64,000 nt of DNA from Acidovorax carolinensis (GTDB lineage: Bacteria; Pseudomonadota; Gammaproteobacteria; Burkholderiales; Burkholderiaceae_C), in the NCBI RefSeq assembly GCF_002157145.1, contig NZ_CP021361.1, positions 1,116,001 through 1,180,000 of the forward strand, written 5' to 3'. Within the stretch, counting starts at the first letter, position 1. Each line of letters starts with the position of its first letter. Below the pieces are notes generated by a model, which ran no database searches, was not told the DNA's origin, and worked only from the letters and a program-made list of their open reading frames with translations. Position numbers and translations under genes: made by a program. Positions 43,873 through 53,913 of the stretch are shown here, in pieces.

Positions 43873-44690
43873 GCCGCCGATTCTATCGAGGCCACCACGT
43901 CTTCTAATGCCGGTCGGCATTCCAGTACGTGTCCAAAGCCGGCGGCGCGTGCGGCTTGCGCAATGCGCGGGTGCGTGGCCAGGGCGCGCGCTGCGTGCAG
44001 CGGGAGGCCCGGCGCGGCGCTGGCCAGGTGCGTGAGGGCCTCCGAGCTGCTCAAAAGCCACCACGATCCGTCGCCTGCCGCCGTATGGGCCAGCGCGGTC
44101 TGTTCGGGCGTGAGCTGCGGGGCGCCGCGGGTGTAGGTCACCACGAAATCCACCGTGGCGCCGGCCTGTTCGATCTGGCGCGCCAGCCAGTCCCGTCCCT
44201 GGCCAGGGCCCGGCGTTGCCCCTGCGGCGCAGCCACGCACGATGAGAATGCGGTCGCCGGTGCGCACCTGCGGCGCCACCTGCTGCCACAGGGTTTCCGA
44301 TTCAAACTGCGGGGCATCCGGCGCCGGGCTGTCGATGCGATCACGGGGAACCCCGGCGCGCATCAGCGCCCGCACGGTTCCGGGGCCGGGTGCCCATGCT
44401 CTTGTTTTGATAGCTGATAGCGCTTTATCCGCAAGCGCTACGGCCTCTTTTGATTCTTTTTGTTCAAAAAAGTAATCCACGGCATTGCCGCTGACAAACA
44501 TGGCGGCACGGTAGCCGCCGAGTTGGGCGCGGGCCTGGGCGAGTGCGGCCTGTGCGGCGGGGTCGGTGCAGGGCCCGATGGCAATCAGGGGCAGTGCCGT
44601 GGCGGCAAGGCCGCGCGCGCCCAGTTGCTCGACCCAGTGCGCCGCTTCGCGCGCTGGCCTGGTCACGATCACCCGGGTGGCCGCCACCAC
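43869..44690 (-). CDS. hemD: Uroporphyrinogen-III synthase
   Basis: A 273-residue enzyme that closes the linear tetrapyrrole. Weakly conserved as usual, but VIVTRPAREA at the start, FVSGNAVDYFF, the AWAPGPGTVRAL motif and the ending ECRPALEDVV fit the family, and the gene sits between hemC and hemX. The start is a GTG four bases after the hemC stop. An in-frame copy of the palindromic repeat lies at about residues 80-97 (KESKEAVALADKALSAIKT), inserting an extra loop between conserved strands. Confidence 0.88.
   Translation of the reverse strand: MVAATRVIVTRPAREAAHWVEQLGARGLAATALPLIAIGPCTDPAAQAALAQARAQLGGYRAAMFVSGNAVDYFFEQKESKEAVALADKALSAIKTRAWAPGPGTVRALMRAGVPRDRIDSPAPDAPQFESETLWQQVAPQVRTGDRILIVRGCAAGATPGPGQGRDWLARQIEQAGATVDFVVTYTRGAPQLTPEQTALAHTAAGDGSWWLLSSSEALTHLASAAPGLPLHAARALATHPRIAQAARAAGFGHVLECRPALEDVVASIESAA
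44404..44450 (-). repeat. Palindromic repeat, copy D, inside hemD
   Basis: Read on the minus strand it gives GAGGCCGTAGCGCTT…AAAGCGCTATCAGCTAT, then CAAAA, matching the intergenic copies. It lies within the hemD coding sequence, keeps the frame and has no stop in that frame. Confidence 0.8.
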
Positions 44691-44694
44691 GGGC

Positions 44695-45633
44695 TCAGCC
44701 GGTGACAGGGTGCGAAGCGCGGGCGCCACCGGCGCGCAGGCGGGCGGCGATGGCGATACCCAGGGCATCGGCGTCCGCCAGCGTGGCGACCGGGGCGCTG
44801 GCGCTGGCGTGAACCAGCGGGGCACTGCCGTCGGGGTCGCCCCAGGCGGCATCCAGATGCAGGGTGCCCTGCACCAGCCGGCCATGCGCGGCCAGCGGCA
44901 TCGAGCAGCTGCCGCCCATGGCGCGGCTCACGGCGCGTTCGGCCGTTACGGTGAGCCAGGTTTCCTGGTGGGCCAGCGGCGCCAATGCTGCCATCAGGTC
45001 CTGCCGGTCGCTGCGGATCTCGATGCCCAGGGCGCCTTGGCCCGCGGCGGGCAGCATGTCGGTGGTGGCGAATTCGGTGCGGATGCGGTCCTGCAGGCCC
45101 AGGCGCTTGAGGCCCGCCGCCGCCAGCACGATGGCATCGTACTGGCCGTCGTCGAGCTTGCGCAGGCGCGTGTCGAGGTTGCCACGCAGCGGCTCGATCT
45201 TGAGGTCGGGCCGCAGCGCCTGCAGCAGCACCTGGCGGCGCAGGCTCGACGTCCCCACCACCGCGCCCTGGGGCAGGGCATCGAGGGATGCATAGTGGGG
45301 CGAAACAAAGGCATCGCGCGGGTCTTCGCGCTCCATCACGCAGGCCAGGGCAAAGCCCTCGGGCAGCTCCATGGGCACGTCCTTGAGCGAGTGCACGGCG
45401 ATGTGGGCGCGGCCTTCTTCGAGCGCCACTTCCAGCTCTTTCACGAACAGGCCCTTGCCGCCCACCTTGGAGAGGCTGCGGTCCAGGATCTGGTCGCCCT
45501 GGGTGGTCATGCCCAGCAGCGATACGCTGTGGCCGCGCGCGCGCAGCAGGGCCTGCACATGTTCGGCTTGCCACAGGGCCAGGCGGCTTTCGCGGGTGGC
45601 GATCACCAGGGGAAGGGGTTGTGTCGGGCTCAC
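44695..45633 (-). CDS. hemC: Porphobilinogen deaminase (hydroxymethylbilane synthase)
   Basis: A 312-residue enzyme that joins four porphobilinogens. The N-terminus [17 protein letters not shown], the [13 protein letters not shown] loop and the cofactor Cys in [10 protein letters not shown] are present. It starts the heme gene run, divergent from ppc. A ribosome-binding site is not obvious, but homology supports the ATG. Full length. Confidence 0.96.
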   Translation of the reverse strand: MSPTQPLPLVIATRESRLALWQAEHVQALLRARGHSVSLLGMTTQGDQILDRSLSKVGGKGLFVKELEVALEEGRAHIAVHSLKDVPMELPEGFALACVMEREDPRDAFVSPHYASLDALPQGAVVGTSSLRRQVLLQALRPDLKIEPLRGNLDTRLRKLDDGQYDAIVLAAAGLKRLGLQDRIRTEFATTDMLPAAGQGALGIEIRSDRQDLMAALAPLAHQETWLTVTAERAVSRAMGGSCSMPLAAHGRLVQGTLHLDAAWGDPDGSAPLVHASASAPVATLADADALGIAIAARLRAGGARASHPVTG

Positions 45634-45766
45634 GTTCGTAACCTATTTGTAATCATTGGGCAGACGGCGATGCTAGCATCGCGCCCGCACCGGTGGCTGG
45701 TGTCCGCGATGGCTTGCGCAGTGGGCCGATAGTGGCCGGCTGCCCCCTCAATCCGGAGACACCCGC

Positions 45767-48556
45767 ATGAAACGATCCGACAAGGACCAGCCCCTGATAG
45801 ACGACATCCGCCTGCTGGGGCGCATTCTGGGCGACGTGATCCGCGAGCAGGAAGGGGTGGAGGCCTACGAACTGGTCGAGCAGGTGCGCAAGCTCTCGGT
45901 GGCCTTCCGCCGCGATGCCGACCAGGAGGCCGACCGCGCGCTCAAGAAGCTGCTCAAGTCGCTCTCGGGCGACCAGACGGTGAGCGTGATCCGCGCCTTC
46001 ACCTATTTCAGCCACCTGGCCAACCTGGCCGAAGACCGCCACCATATCCGCCGCCGCGCCGTGCACGAGCGCGCGGGCGATACGCAGGAGGGCAGCATCG
46101 AGGTGGCCCTGTCGCGCCTGCGCTGGGCCGGCATTGCGCCCAAGACCATTGCGCAGACGCTGGCCAGCAGCTATGTGGCCCCGGTGCTCACGGCCCACCC
46201 CACCGAAGTGCAGCGCAAAAGCATTCTGGACGCCGAGCGCGACATCGCCCAGTTGCTGGCGGTGCGCGACGACATCCAGGTGCGCGCCCAGCTCTACAAC
46301 AGCGCCAAGGATGCGCTCACGCCGCGCGAGCTGGCCGCCAACGAGGCCCTGCTGCGCGCCCGCGTGGCCCAGCTGTGGCAAACGCGCCTGCTGCGCTACA
46401 GCAAGCTCACGGTGGCCGACGAGATCGAGAACGCCCTGTCGTATTACGAAGCCACCTTTTTGCGCGAGATCCCCAAGATCTACGCCGATCTGGAGCGCGA
46501 GCTGGGCCAGTACCCCGTGCACAGCTTTTTGCGCATGGGCCAGTGGATCGGCGGCGACCGCGACGGCAACCCCAATGTGACGGCGCAAACCCTGCAATAT
46601 GCCTTGCGCAGCCAGGCCGACATGGCGCTGCGCCATTACCTGACCGAAGTGCACTTTCTGGGCGGCGAGCTGTCGCTGTCGGCACGCCTGGTGGCCGTGT
46701 CGCCCGAGATGCAGGCGCTGGCCCAGCGCTCGCCCGACACCAGCGAGCACCGGCAGGACGAGCCCTATCGCCGCGCGCTGACCGGCATCTACGCACGCCT
46801 GGCGGCCACGCTCAAGGACCTGACGGGAGGCGACGCGGCCCGCCATGCCGTTGCGCCGCAAAACGCCTATGCCGGCGCGGACGAATTTCTGGCCGACCTG
46901 CGCGTCATCGAGGCATCGCTGCAATCACACCATGGCAAGGCCCTGGCGGCCGAGCGCCTGCACCCGCTGATCCGTGCCGTGCAGGTTTTCGGTTTTCACC
47001 TGGCCACGGTGGACCTGCGCCAAAGCTCCGACAAGCACGAAGAAGTGGTGGCCGAGTTGCTGACCACGGCGCGCATCGAACCGAACTACAGCAGCCTGCA
47101 AGAGGCCGCCAAGCGCGCGCTGCTGATCAAGCTGCTCAACGATGCGCGGCCGCTGCGCGTGGTGGGCGCCGCTTACTCAAACCACACCCAGGGCGAGCTG
47201 GCCATTTTTGAAACGGCCCGCGTGCTGCGCGAGCGCTTTGGCCATGAGGCGATTCGCCACTACATCATCAGCCACACCGAGGCGGTGAGCGACCTGCTGG
47301 AAGTGCTGCTGCTGCAAAAGGAAGTGGGCCTGCTGCGCAGCACGCTGGATGCCGAGGCCCGCAACGACCTCATCGTGGTGCCACTGTTCGAGACCATCGA
47401 AGACCTGCGCAATGCCGCGCCCATCATGCGCGAGTTCTATGCCCTGCCCGGCGTGGCGGGGCTTGTGCAGCGCAGCGGCGGCGAGCAGGACATCATGCTG
47501 GGCTATTCCGACAGCAACAAGGACGGCGGCATCTTCACCAGCAACTGGGAGCTGTACCGCGCCGAGATTGCGCTGGTGGAATTGTTTGACGAGCTCGATA
47601 CCAGCCATGGCATCCAGCTGCGCATGTTCCATGGCCGTGGCGGCACCGTGGGCCGGGGCGGCGGCCCGAGCTACCAGGCCATCCTGGCCCAGCCGCCGGG
47701 CACCGTGCGTGGCCAGATCCGGCTGACCGAGCAGGGCGAGGTGATTGCATCGAAGTACGCCAACCCCGAGATCGGCCGGCGCAACCTTGAAACCCTGGTC
47801 GCCGCCACGCTCGAAGCCACGCTGCTGCAACCCACCAAATCGGCCACCAAGGCGTTTCTGGATGCGGCCGCGCAGCTGTCGCAGGACAGCATGGGCGCCT
47901 ACCGCGCGCTGGTGTACGACACCCCGGGCTTTACCGACTATTTTTTCAACGCCACGCCCATCCGCGAGATTGCCGAGCTCAACATCGGCTCGCGGCCGGC
48001 GTCGCGCAAGGCCAGCCAGAAGATCGAGGATCTGCGCGCCATTCCCTGGGGCTTCAGCTGGGGCCAGTGCCGCCTCACGCTGCCGGGGTGGTACGGCTTT
48101 GGTGCCGCCGTGGAAGCGTTCGTCAACCTGGAAGGCAAGGACCCCAAGACCCAGCTGGCGCTGTTGCAAAGGATGTACCGCCAGTGGCCGTTCTTTCGCA
48201 CGCTGCTGTCCAACATGGACATGGTGTTGGCCAAGAGCGACCTGGCGCTGGCATCGCGTTACAGCGAACTGGTGACCGACACGCGCCTGCGCAAGAAGGT
48301 GTTCAGCGCCATCGAGGCCGAATGGCACCGCACGGCCGATGCGCTGACCCGCATCACCGGCGACAAGCAGCGCCTTGCGCACAACACGGCGCTGGCCCGC
48401 TCCATCAAGCACCGCTTTCCCTACATCGACCCGCTGCACCACCTCCAGGTGGAGCTGGTGCGCCGCTGGCGCGCGGGCCAGGGCGACGAGCGCGTGCAGA
48501 CGGGTATCCACATCTCCATCAACGGCATTGCCGCAGGGCTGCGCAACACGGGTTGA
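45767..48556 (+). CDS. ppc: Phosphoenolpyruvate carboxylase
   Basis: A 929-residue enzyme fixing bicarbonate onto PEP to make oxaloacetate. The catalytic His is in [13 protein letters not shown], and [12 protein letters not shown] and [20 protein letters not shown] are the signature regions. The C-terminus ends in the conserved RNTG. GGAGA precedes the ATG. It is divergent from hemC, with about 130 bases between. Confidence 0.97.
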   Translation: MKRSDKDQPLIDDIRLLGRILGDVIREQEGVEAYELVEQVRKLSVAFRRDADQEADRALKKLLKSLSGDQTVSVIRAFTYFSHLANLAEDRHHIRRRAVHERAGDTQEGSIEVALSRLRWAGIAPKTIAQTLASSYVAPVLTAHPTEVQRKSILDAERDIAQLLAVRDDIQVRAQLYNSAKDALTPRELAANEALLRARVAQLWQTRLLRYSKLTVADEIENALSYYEATFLREIPKIYADLERELGQYPVHSFLRMGQWIGGDRDGNPNVTAQTLQYALRSQADMALRHYLTEVHFLGGELSLSARLVAVSPEMQALAQRSPDTSEHRQDEPYRRALTGIYARLAATLKDLTGGDAARHAVAPQNAYAGADEFLADLRVIEASLQSHHGKALAAERLHPLIRAVQVFGFHLATVDLRQSSDKHEEVVAELLTTARIEPNYSSLQEAAKRALLIKLLNDARPLRVVGAAYSNHTQGELAIFETARVLRERFGHEAIRHYIISHTEAVSDLLEVLLLQKEVGLLRSTLDAEARNDLIVVPLFETIEDLRNAAPIMREFYALPGVAGLVQRSGGEQDIMLGYSDSNKDGGIFTSNWELYRAEIALVELFDELDTSHGIQLRMFHGRGGTVGRGGGPSYQAILAQPPGTVRGQIRLTEQGEVIASKYANPEIGRRNLETLVAATLEATLLQPTKSATKAFLDAAAQLSQDSMGAYRALVYDTPGFTDYFFNATPIREIAELNIGSRPASRKASQKIEDLRAIPWGFSWGQCRLTLPGWYGFGAAVEAFVNLEGKDPKTQLALLQRMYRQWPFFRTLLSNMDMVLAKSDLALASRYSELVTDTRLRKKVFSAIEAEWHRTADALTRITGDKQRLAHNTALARSIKHRFPYIDPLHHLQVELVRRWRAGQGDERVQTGIHISINGIAAGLRNTG

Positions 48557-48598
48557 TGCGGGTGGTGTTGCTGAGATCGTGAACACGTTCCGAGGTGT

Positions 48599-49693
48599 TC
48601 AGTCTCCCAGCAGCTCCCCTACCGCCTTCAAATCCTCCACCCGGTCACACACCGCCTTCACGGCCATCATCACCGGGATGCCTAGCAGCAGCCCCCACAG
48701 GCCCCACAGCCAGCCCCAGGCGAGCACGCTCACAAACACCGCCACGGGGCTCATGCTGCTGGCGCGGCTGGTGAGCCAGGGCGTGATGAGCTGGCCCACG
48801 ATGGTGTGGATGAGCAATGAGGCCCCGCCGATGGCCAGCGCCATGTCCACCGAGCCAAACTGCAAAAACGCCACCAGCGCCGATGCGCCGGTGACCAGCA
48901 CCGAACCGATGTAGGGCGCGAGGTTGAGCACCCCCGCCAGCACGGCCCACACGGCCGCGTTTTCCAGCCCCAGGGCCCAGAAAGCCAGCCCGGTGGCTAT
49001 GCCCACAAGAACGCTGGTGAACACCTGCACCAGCAGGTAGCTCTGGATTTGCGCGGTGATCTCATTGAGCACCTGCATGGTGATCTTCTTGCGCTCCAGG
49101 CTGGTGCCCGCGATGCGCACCAGCTTGCGCCGAAACAGGTTGCCCGACGCCAGCGAGAAGAAGGTGAGAAACACCACCACGGTGAGCTGCCCCAGGGCCG
49201 ACATCAGGCCCATGGTGCCGCTCCAGAGGTAGTCGCGGATGTTGAACGAAGGCCGCTCGATCACCACGCGCTGCACACCCCGGCGCGTGGGCGTGGCAGA
49301 GCTGGTTTCGGCGGCCGCCTGCTCGATCTGTGTGGCGGCTTTCTGCATGGTGTCGAGCGCGCTGTCGCCACCGGAGCGCTGGCGCAGGCTGTCACGCACC
49401 TTCTTGGCGGCCACCGGCATGGAGTTGACCAGCTCGACGGCCCCGTCGCTGAGCGACCAGGCCGCGCTGGCCACACCCGTCAACAGGGCTATCAGTAAAA
49501 CGCCAGAGCCCAGCCAGCGCGGCACATGCCAGCGCTGCAGGACATCCACGACCGGCCGCAGCGCCGTGGTCAGCAGCAGGCTCAGCATGATGGGGATGAA
49601 TACCGCGCTCGCCCAATGCAGCAGGGCCACGCTGGCAAACAGCGCCAGCAGTGCCAGCGACAGATTGCGCACATCCACGGGCGTTTGCAGCAT
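48599..49693 (-). CDS. AI-2E family transporter (PerM/YdiK type)
   Basis: A 364-residue membrane protein with about eight helices. It has an N-terminal pair of helices, a soluble stretch at about 90-160, and the C-terminal helices with the SSMSPVAVFVSVLAWGWLWG region typical of the family. Members export small molecules; only a few have defined substrates. The ATG lacks a good ribosome-binding site, and another frame starting at 49820 (MTEPTEPLQ…) reads into the same region, so the true N-terminus could involve a frameshift. Assignment to the family is firm, function is not. Confidence 0.85.
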   Translation of the reverse strand: MLQTPVDVRNLSLALLALFASVALLHWASAVFIPIMLSLLLTTALRPVVDVLQRWHVPRWLGSGVLLIALLTGVASAAWSLSDGAVELVNSMPVAAKKVRDSLRQRSGGDSALDTMQKAATQIEQAAAETSSATPTRRGVQRVVIERPSFNIRDYLWSGTMGLMSALGQLTVVVFLTFFSLASGNLFRRKLVRIAGTSLERKKITMQVLNEITAQIQSYLLVQVFTSVLVGIATGLAFWALGLENAAVWAVLAGVLNLAPYIGSVLVTGASALVAFLQFGSVDMALAIGGASLLIHTIVGQLITPWLTSRASSMSPVAVFVSVLAWGWLWGLWGLLLGIPVMMAVKAVCDRVEDLKAVGELLGD

Positions 49694-50100
49694 CAGCGGA
49701 GCGCGCAGACGCGGTGGACTGGATGCCGGCGGCGCGGGCGCCGCGAGGGTGACCGCGGGCCGGCGGCGGCGGGCGGAGGAACGGGGACGGGGGCTGGAGG
49801 GGCTCTGTGGGCTCGGTCATGCGCGGATTGTGCGGCAGCCGCCGTGCTTGTCATGTAGGCGGCCGTCGCCTGTCTGCGGGTGGGGCGAAAGTGCGCCCCA
49901 AAACCCCTGTTGTTTGTGGGTTGGTCCCAGGGGCTTGTCGCTAGCATGGCCCGATGCAAGCTGACACATGGCGCTCGATGCGTACCCGCGTGAACTTTTT
50001 GGCTCTCGTACTTCGTCAAGAGCGGCGACCGGATGCGCCCTCCCGCGAGGCCGCACCCGCTCCAGCCCGTGCCGTTCTGTTCCTGCACGGTGGTGAGGGC

Positions 50101-50664
50101 ATGAAACGCTGGGCGCTGGTGGCCGCCTGTCTGCTGGGCGCCGCCGCCTTGCCAGGTTGCTCAGGCTATTACTACGGCGAAAAATACGGCCCCACGCTGG
50201 GCACCACGGTGGACGCCATGCTGCGCGGCAATTTGGTGGAGACCAGCTACCGTGCCACCGATGCGCTGCTGAAGACCGTGGTCCTGGATCCAGCCCAGCC
50301 CGTGGTGGTGGGCACGATGGTGAATGTGGACCGGCCTTCCGAATCATCGCGCCTGGGGCGCATCGTGGCCGGGCAGATCGCTGGCCGCATGGTGCAGCGC
50401 GGTGTGCTGGTCACCGAGATGGCGTTGCGGGACGCGCCCGTGGTGCCGCGCGATCAGGGCGAACTGCTGCGGCCCCGCGCGTTGCGCGACGCCTTCCGAA
50501 CCCAGGGGGCGCAGGCCGCGGTGGTGGGCGCCTATGCCGTGTCGGCGCGCCAGCTGTATGTCAGCCTGAAGCTGATCGGCCCGCCAGGCGACGCCGTGCT
50601 GGCTGCGCACGACTATGCGGTGCCGATGGATGAGGATGTGCGCGCCCTGCTGGCTGCGCCGTGA
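50101..50664 (+). CDS. FlgO-like outer-membrane lipoprotein
   Basis: A 187-residue protein with a lipoprotein signal (MKRWALVAACLLGAAALPGC, lipobox LPGC). A FlgO-type domain follows, with MVNVDRPSESSRLGRIVAGQ. FlgO proteins are linked to flagellar function in Vibrio; here flhC and flhD lie just downstream on the other strand, which fits. An in-frame start 49 codons upstream is rejected because the signal peptide must be N-terminal. Confidence 0.8.
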   Translation: MKRWALVAACLLGAAALPGCSGYYYGEKYGPTLGTTVDAMLRGNLVETSYRATDALLKTVVLDPAQPVVVGTMVNVDRPSESSRLGRIVAGQIAGRMVQRGVLVTEMALRDAPVVPRDQGELLRPRALRDAFRTQGAQAAVVGAYAVSARQLYVSLKLIGPPGDAVLAAHDYAVPMDEDVRALLAAP

Positions 50665-50694
50665 CGTGGTCGGTCTGTGACTGGATTGCTCATC

Positions 50695-50746
50695 AATTGA
50701 TAGCTTCTAACGCTTTATTGGTAAGCGCTATAAGCCAATTTGGCTC
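50695..50746 (-). repeat. Palindromic intergenic repeat, copy E
   Basis: On the minus strand GGCTTATAGCGCTTACC…AAAGCGTTAGAAGCTAT, then CAATTG. It lies between the converging lipoprotein and flhC genes and is the most diverged copy. Confidence 0.65.
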
Positions 50747-50751
50747 GAATT

Positions 50752-51312
50752 TCAGTGCAGCATCAGCGCGCCAGCGGTCTTGCTCTTGCCGGCGCGTGCG
50801 GGTGGGTTGCACAGGCCGCAGGTGAAGTGGCGATTTTCATACAGCTCGGTGACAAACTGGCCGCTGCATTCGGCGCATTTGGTGCGCGTGAGCATGCCGG
50901 CATCCACAAACTTCACCAGGCGCCAGGCGCGGGTGAACGACAGCAGGGGCTCGATCTCGGCCGTGGCCACTTGTTCGTTGTAGAGGCGGTAGGCCTTGGT
51001 CAGCAACTCCACCGAGTCCAGGTCTACGCCCTTGGACAGGTATTCGTAGATATTCAAAAACAGCGAACTGTGGATGTTTTCCTGCCAGGTGAGGAACCAG
51101 TCGGTGGAAAACGGCAGCTGGCCCTTGGACGGCGACTTGCCCGCGATCTCCTTGTACAGGCGGATCAAGCGTTCATACGACAGCGTGGTTTCCGATTCGA
51201 GCACCTGCATGCGCGCGCCCATCTCGATCAGCATCGCAGCGCGTGCGATCTGCTTGGATTCGTTCAGAACGCTCTTGGCGGGGGCTTTGGGGGTGGCTGG
51301 CGTGGCGGACAT
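50752..51312 (-). CDS. flhC: Flagellar transcriptional activator FlhC
   Basis: A 186-residue subunit of the FlhD4C2 master activator of flagellar genes. The core (ESKQIARAAMLIEMGARMQV, TTLSYERLIRLYKEI) and the C-terminal zinc-binding Cys in KCAECSGQF and HFTCGLCNPP are visible. The start is the Met of MSATPATP; an earlier Met is less likely. flhD lies just upstream, 55 bases away. Confidence 0.95.
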   Translation of the reverse strand: MSATPATPKAPAKSVLNESKQIARAAMLIEMGARMQVLESETTLSYERLIRLYKEIAGKSPSKGQLPFSTDWFLTWQENIHSSLFLNIYEYLSKGVDLDSVELLTKAYRLYNEQVATAEIEPLLSFTRAWRLVKFVDAGMLTRTKCAECSGQFVTELYENRHFTCGLCNPPARAGKSKTAGALMLH

Positions 51313-51367
51313 GGAGGCTTTCGGTGGCGATCGGCGGGACGCGGGATGCGAGAGAGGCAATGCAGGA

Positions 51368-51694
51368 TCAGAGCACTTCCGACACGCGGCTGGCCATCAG
51401 GATGTTGGCGTGCAGCGTGTTGGTGGCTTCGTTGCCCACTTTCTTGGCCGAGTGGTTGGTCAGCAAGCTCCACACCAGGTTGTCGTCCACCCGGAAGCTG
51501 CAAAGAAGCGTGTTGCGGGAGGCCAGTTTGAGCACTTGCGCGGCCGACAGCGATGCCAGAATGTCGGCGGCGTCTTCGTTCAGCCCCAAGCGGAACACTG
51601 CTTCGGCCTTGTCGTGGCGAATGAGGTTTTGCGCCAGCATCAGGTACGTGAGGTTGGCTTCGCGAATTTCGGCGAGCAGTTGTTCGTTGGTCAT
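51368..51694 (-). CDS. flhD: Flagellar transcriptional activator FlhD
   Basis: A 108-residue protein beginning MTNEQLLAEIREANLTYLML with AQNLIRHDKAEAVFRLGL, the FlhD dimer helices. With FlhC it activates class II flagellar promoters through sigma-70. AGGAA precedes the ATG. The roughly 200-base region upstream, up to the rhodanese gene, is its promoter. It implies a motile organism. Confidence 0.95.
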   Translation of the reverse strand: MTNEQLLAEIREANLTYLMLAQNLIRHDKAEAVFRLGLNEDAADILASLSAAQVLKLASRNTLLCSFRVDDNLVWSLLTNHSAKKVGNEATNTLHANILMASRVSEVL

Positions 51695-51924
51695 GGCAGC
51701 TTTCCTTTTCTGGGCCGGTTCTTGCGTTGCCTGCTGACTGCAGGTTTTGCGTGATCCGTTGAAATGGATTGTGAAACTGCCCCAATCAAAAATTAAGTCG
51801 GGGTTTGGCTGTGCCGCGCGTCTGGTTTCGGGGTGGGGCTTGTAGGAATTTGCCTTACACGCGCCGCAGCCCCATCGCCCCCTTGGTAGGCCAGCGGCCT
51901 GCTGCAAAAAACCGTCGTCAGGCG

Positions 51925-52824
51925 TTACCCGCGCTCCACCGGGCGCGACGGGTCGCTGCACCATTCGCTCCAGCTGCCCGCAAAAAGCGTGGTTTTTCCG
52001 AGTCCGGCCACTTCCATGGCCAGCATGTTGGGCAGGGCGCTCACGCCGCTGCCGCACTGGTGGACCACGGTGGCCGGGTCGCGGCCCGCCAGCAAGGCCT
52101 CGAACTCAGCGCGCAACACGGCGGCCGGCTTGAAGCGGCCGTCGGCGCCGATGTTTTCGGTGAACGGGCGATTGAGGGCGCCCGGAATATGCCCGGCCAC
52201 CGGGTCCAGCGGTTCCACTTCGCCGCGGTAGCGGGGCGCGCCCCGGGCATCAATCAGCGTCTGGCCCGGTTGCTGCAATGCGGCCTGCACATCGGCCGCG
52301 CTGGCCAGTGGGCGCAGAGGGGCGCGGAGCTCGAAGTTGGACTGGAATCGTGCGGGTTCGGCGCCACTGGCGAGGGCACCGCCGGCCGCCTGCCAGGCCT
52401 GCAGGCCGCCGTCGAGCACGGCCACGGCATCGTGCCCCGCCCATTTGAGCATCCACCACAGGCGGCCACAGTAGTTGGCGCCGTTGCGGTCGTACACCAC
52501 GGCCTGCATGCCATTGGCAAAGCCCACGCTCGACAGCCACATGGCAAAGCGTTCGCGGCTGGGCAGCGGGTGGCGGCCGCCCGAGGCAGGTTCATCGGCC
52601 TCTTGCGCGGTGACGGTGCCCGTGGCGCCGGGCGCGCCATGCCGGGCGCTCAGGTCGGTGTCCAGGTTGGCGTAAGTGGCGCCGGGGATGTGGGCATCGG
52701 CGTATTGTTGTGCGCCCGCCGAAGGTTGGGTCAGGTCAAAGCTGCAGTCAAACACCATCAGCGGCGCACCGCTGGCGATCAGGGACTGCAGGTCGGTGGC
52801 GGAAATCAGGGTGGTGTAGGTCAT
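51925..52824 (-). CDS. Rhodanese-family sulfurtransferase (SseA-like)
   Basis: A 299-residue protein of two rhodanese domains, the first inactive. The C-terminal domain holds the active Cys in VHQCGSGVSA, close to the CGSGVTA loop of 3-mercaptopyruvate sulfurtransferases. An AVVYDRNGANYCGRLWWML stretch is typical. It transfers sulfur from mercaptopyruvate or thiosulfate to an acceptor in the cytoplasm. Start at MTYTTLISA. Confidence 0.9.
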   Translation of the reverse strand: MTYTTLISATDLQSLIASGAPLMVFDCSFDLTQPSAGAQQYADAHIPGATYANLDTDLSARHGAPGATGTVTAQEADEPASGGRHPLPSRERFAMWLSSVGFANGMQAVVYDRNGANYCGRLWWMLKWAGHDAVAVLDGGLQAWQAAGGALASGAEPARFQSNFELRAPLRPLASAADVQAALQQPGQTLIDARGAPRYRGEVEPLDPVAGHIPGALNRPFTENIGADGRFKPAAVLRAEFEALLAGRDPATVVHQCGSGVSALPNMLAMEVAGLGKTTLFAGSWSEWCSDPSRPVERG

Positions 52825-52873
52825 GGGCTGTGGGGCGCACGGGCACCCGGTCAAACGGACGGACCCCATTGTG

Positions 52874-53785
52874 TCAATGTTCCTCGGCCGGCGCCCCTGG
52901 CGCGGCGCGGGTGCGCAGCACGGTGGCCACGATGCCGCTGCCCACAATCAGCACCATGCCGATCCAGCCCATGGGCGGAATCTGGTCGCCAAACAGCGCC
53001 ACGCTGTAAATGGCCGCAAACACAATGCCCGAATACTGCAGGTTGGCCACCACCAGGGTGCCGCGCTGGGTTTTGGCGCTGGCATAGGCGCGGGTCATGC
53101 ATAGCTGCCCGCCCGCTGCCAGCACCCCGATGGGCAGCAGCCACAGCGCGGGCCAGCCGGGCCAGGGCGACGTGCCGGTGACCAGCAGGGCCGCGCCACC
53201 AGCCACGGCCGAGCCCACCGCAAAATAGAACACCGTGCGCGACTCGGGCTCGCCCAGCCGCGACAGGGCCACCACCTGCATGTAGGCAAAGGCGGCTGTC
53301 ATGCCCGACATGAGTCCGATCAGGCCGGCAAAGGCCTGGTTCTGCTCAAGGCTGGGGCGCAGCATCATCACCACGCCGACAAAGCCGGTCAGCACCGTCA
53401 GCACCAGCGGGCCCTGGAACGCCGGGCGCGGCGATGCGGCCGAAGGGCGCCAGGCCAGCAGCGCGCCGCCCACCAGAAAGGCGGCGATCCAGACGCTGCT
53501 CATGTAGTTGAGCGTCATGGCGGTGGCCAGCGGCAGGTGGGCAATGGCGTAGAACCAGGCGCCCAGCGACGCCACGCCCACCAGGCTGCGCCAGGCGTGC
53601 ATGCCGGGGTAGCGGGTGGCCAGCGTCACGCGCTGGGAGCGGGCCAGCAGCCACAGGATCACGATGCCGATGAGGCCGCGATAGCAGACCAGTTCGGCCG
53701 CGTTGAAATGGGCCGAAGCGATCTTGACGCATACGCCCATGCTTGCGAACAGGAACGCGGCCAGCACCATCCAGAGGGCTTGCAT
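52874..53785 (-). CDS. EamA/DMT-family transporter
   Basis: A 303-residue inner-membrane protein with ten predicted helices in two EamA repeats (MQALWMVLAAFLFASMG…; FAGLIGLMSGMTAAFAYMQV…). The family exports or imports small metabolites; substrate unknown. The C-terminus ends in a short Ala/Pro tail. It is about 50 bases after the rhodanese gene in coordinate order and read toward it, so both may be in one unit. Confidence 0.88.
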   Translation of the reverse strand: MQALWMVLAAFLFASMGVCVKIASAHFNAAELVCYRGLIGIVILWLLARSQRVTLATRYPGMHAWRSLVGVASLGAWFYAIAHLPLATAMTLNYMSSVWIAAFLVGGALLAWRPSAASPRPAFQGPLVLTVLTGFVGVVMMLRPSLEQNQAFAGLIGLMSGMTAAFAYMQVVALSRLGEPESRTVFYFAVGSAVAGGAALLVTGTSPWPGWPALWLLPIGVLAAGGQLCMTRAYASAKTQRGTLVVANLQYSGIVFAAIYSVALFGDQIPPMGWIGMVLIVGSGIVATVLRTRAAPGAPAEEH

Positions 53786-53819
53786 GGAATCAGGTGAATA
53801 AACAGGGTTGAAAAGAAAA

Positions 53820-53867
53820 AAGCCGCCAGCGCTTGATTGGCAAGCGTTGGCAGCTATTGTAATAAGA
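53820..53867 (+). repeat. Palindromic intergenic repeat, copy F
   Basis: AAGCCGCCAGCGCTTGATTGGCAAGCG…GGCAGCTAT. It lies between the EamA gene start and the end of the Rieske oxygenase gene. Confidence 0.75.
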
Positions 53868-53913
53868 GCGAAGAGGCGCTGTCTGGCGTATTGGGCGCGT
53901 TTGGGCGCCGTAT

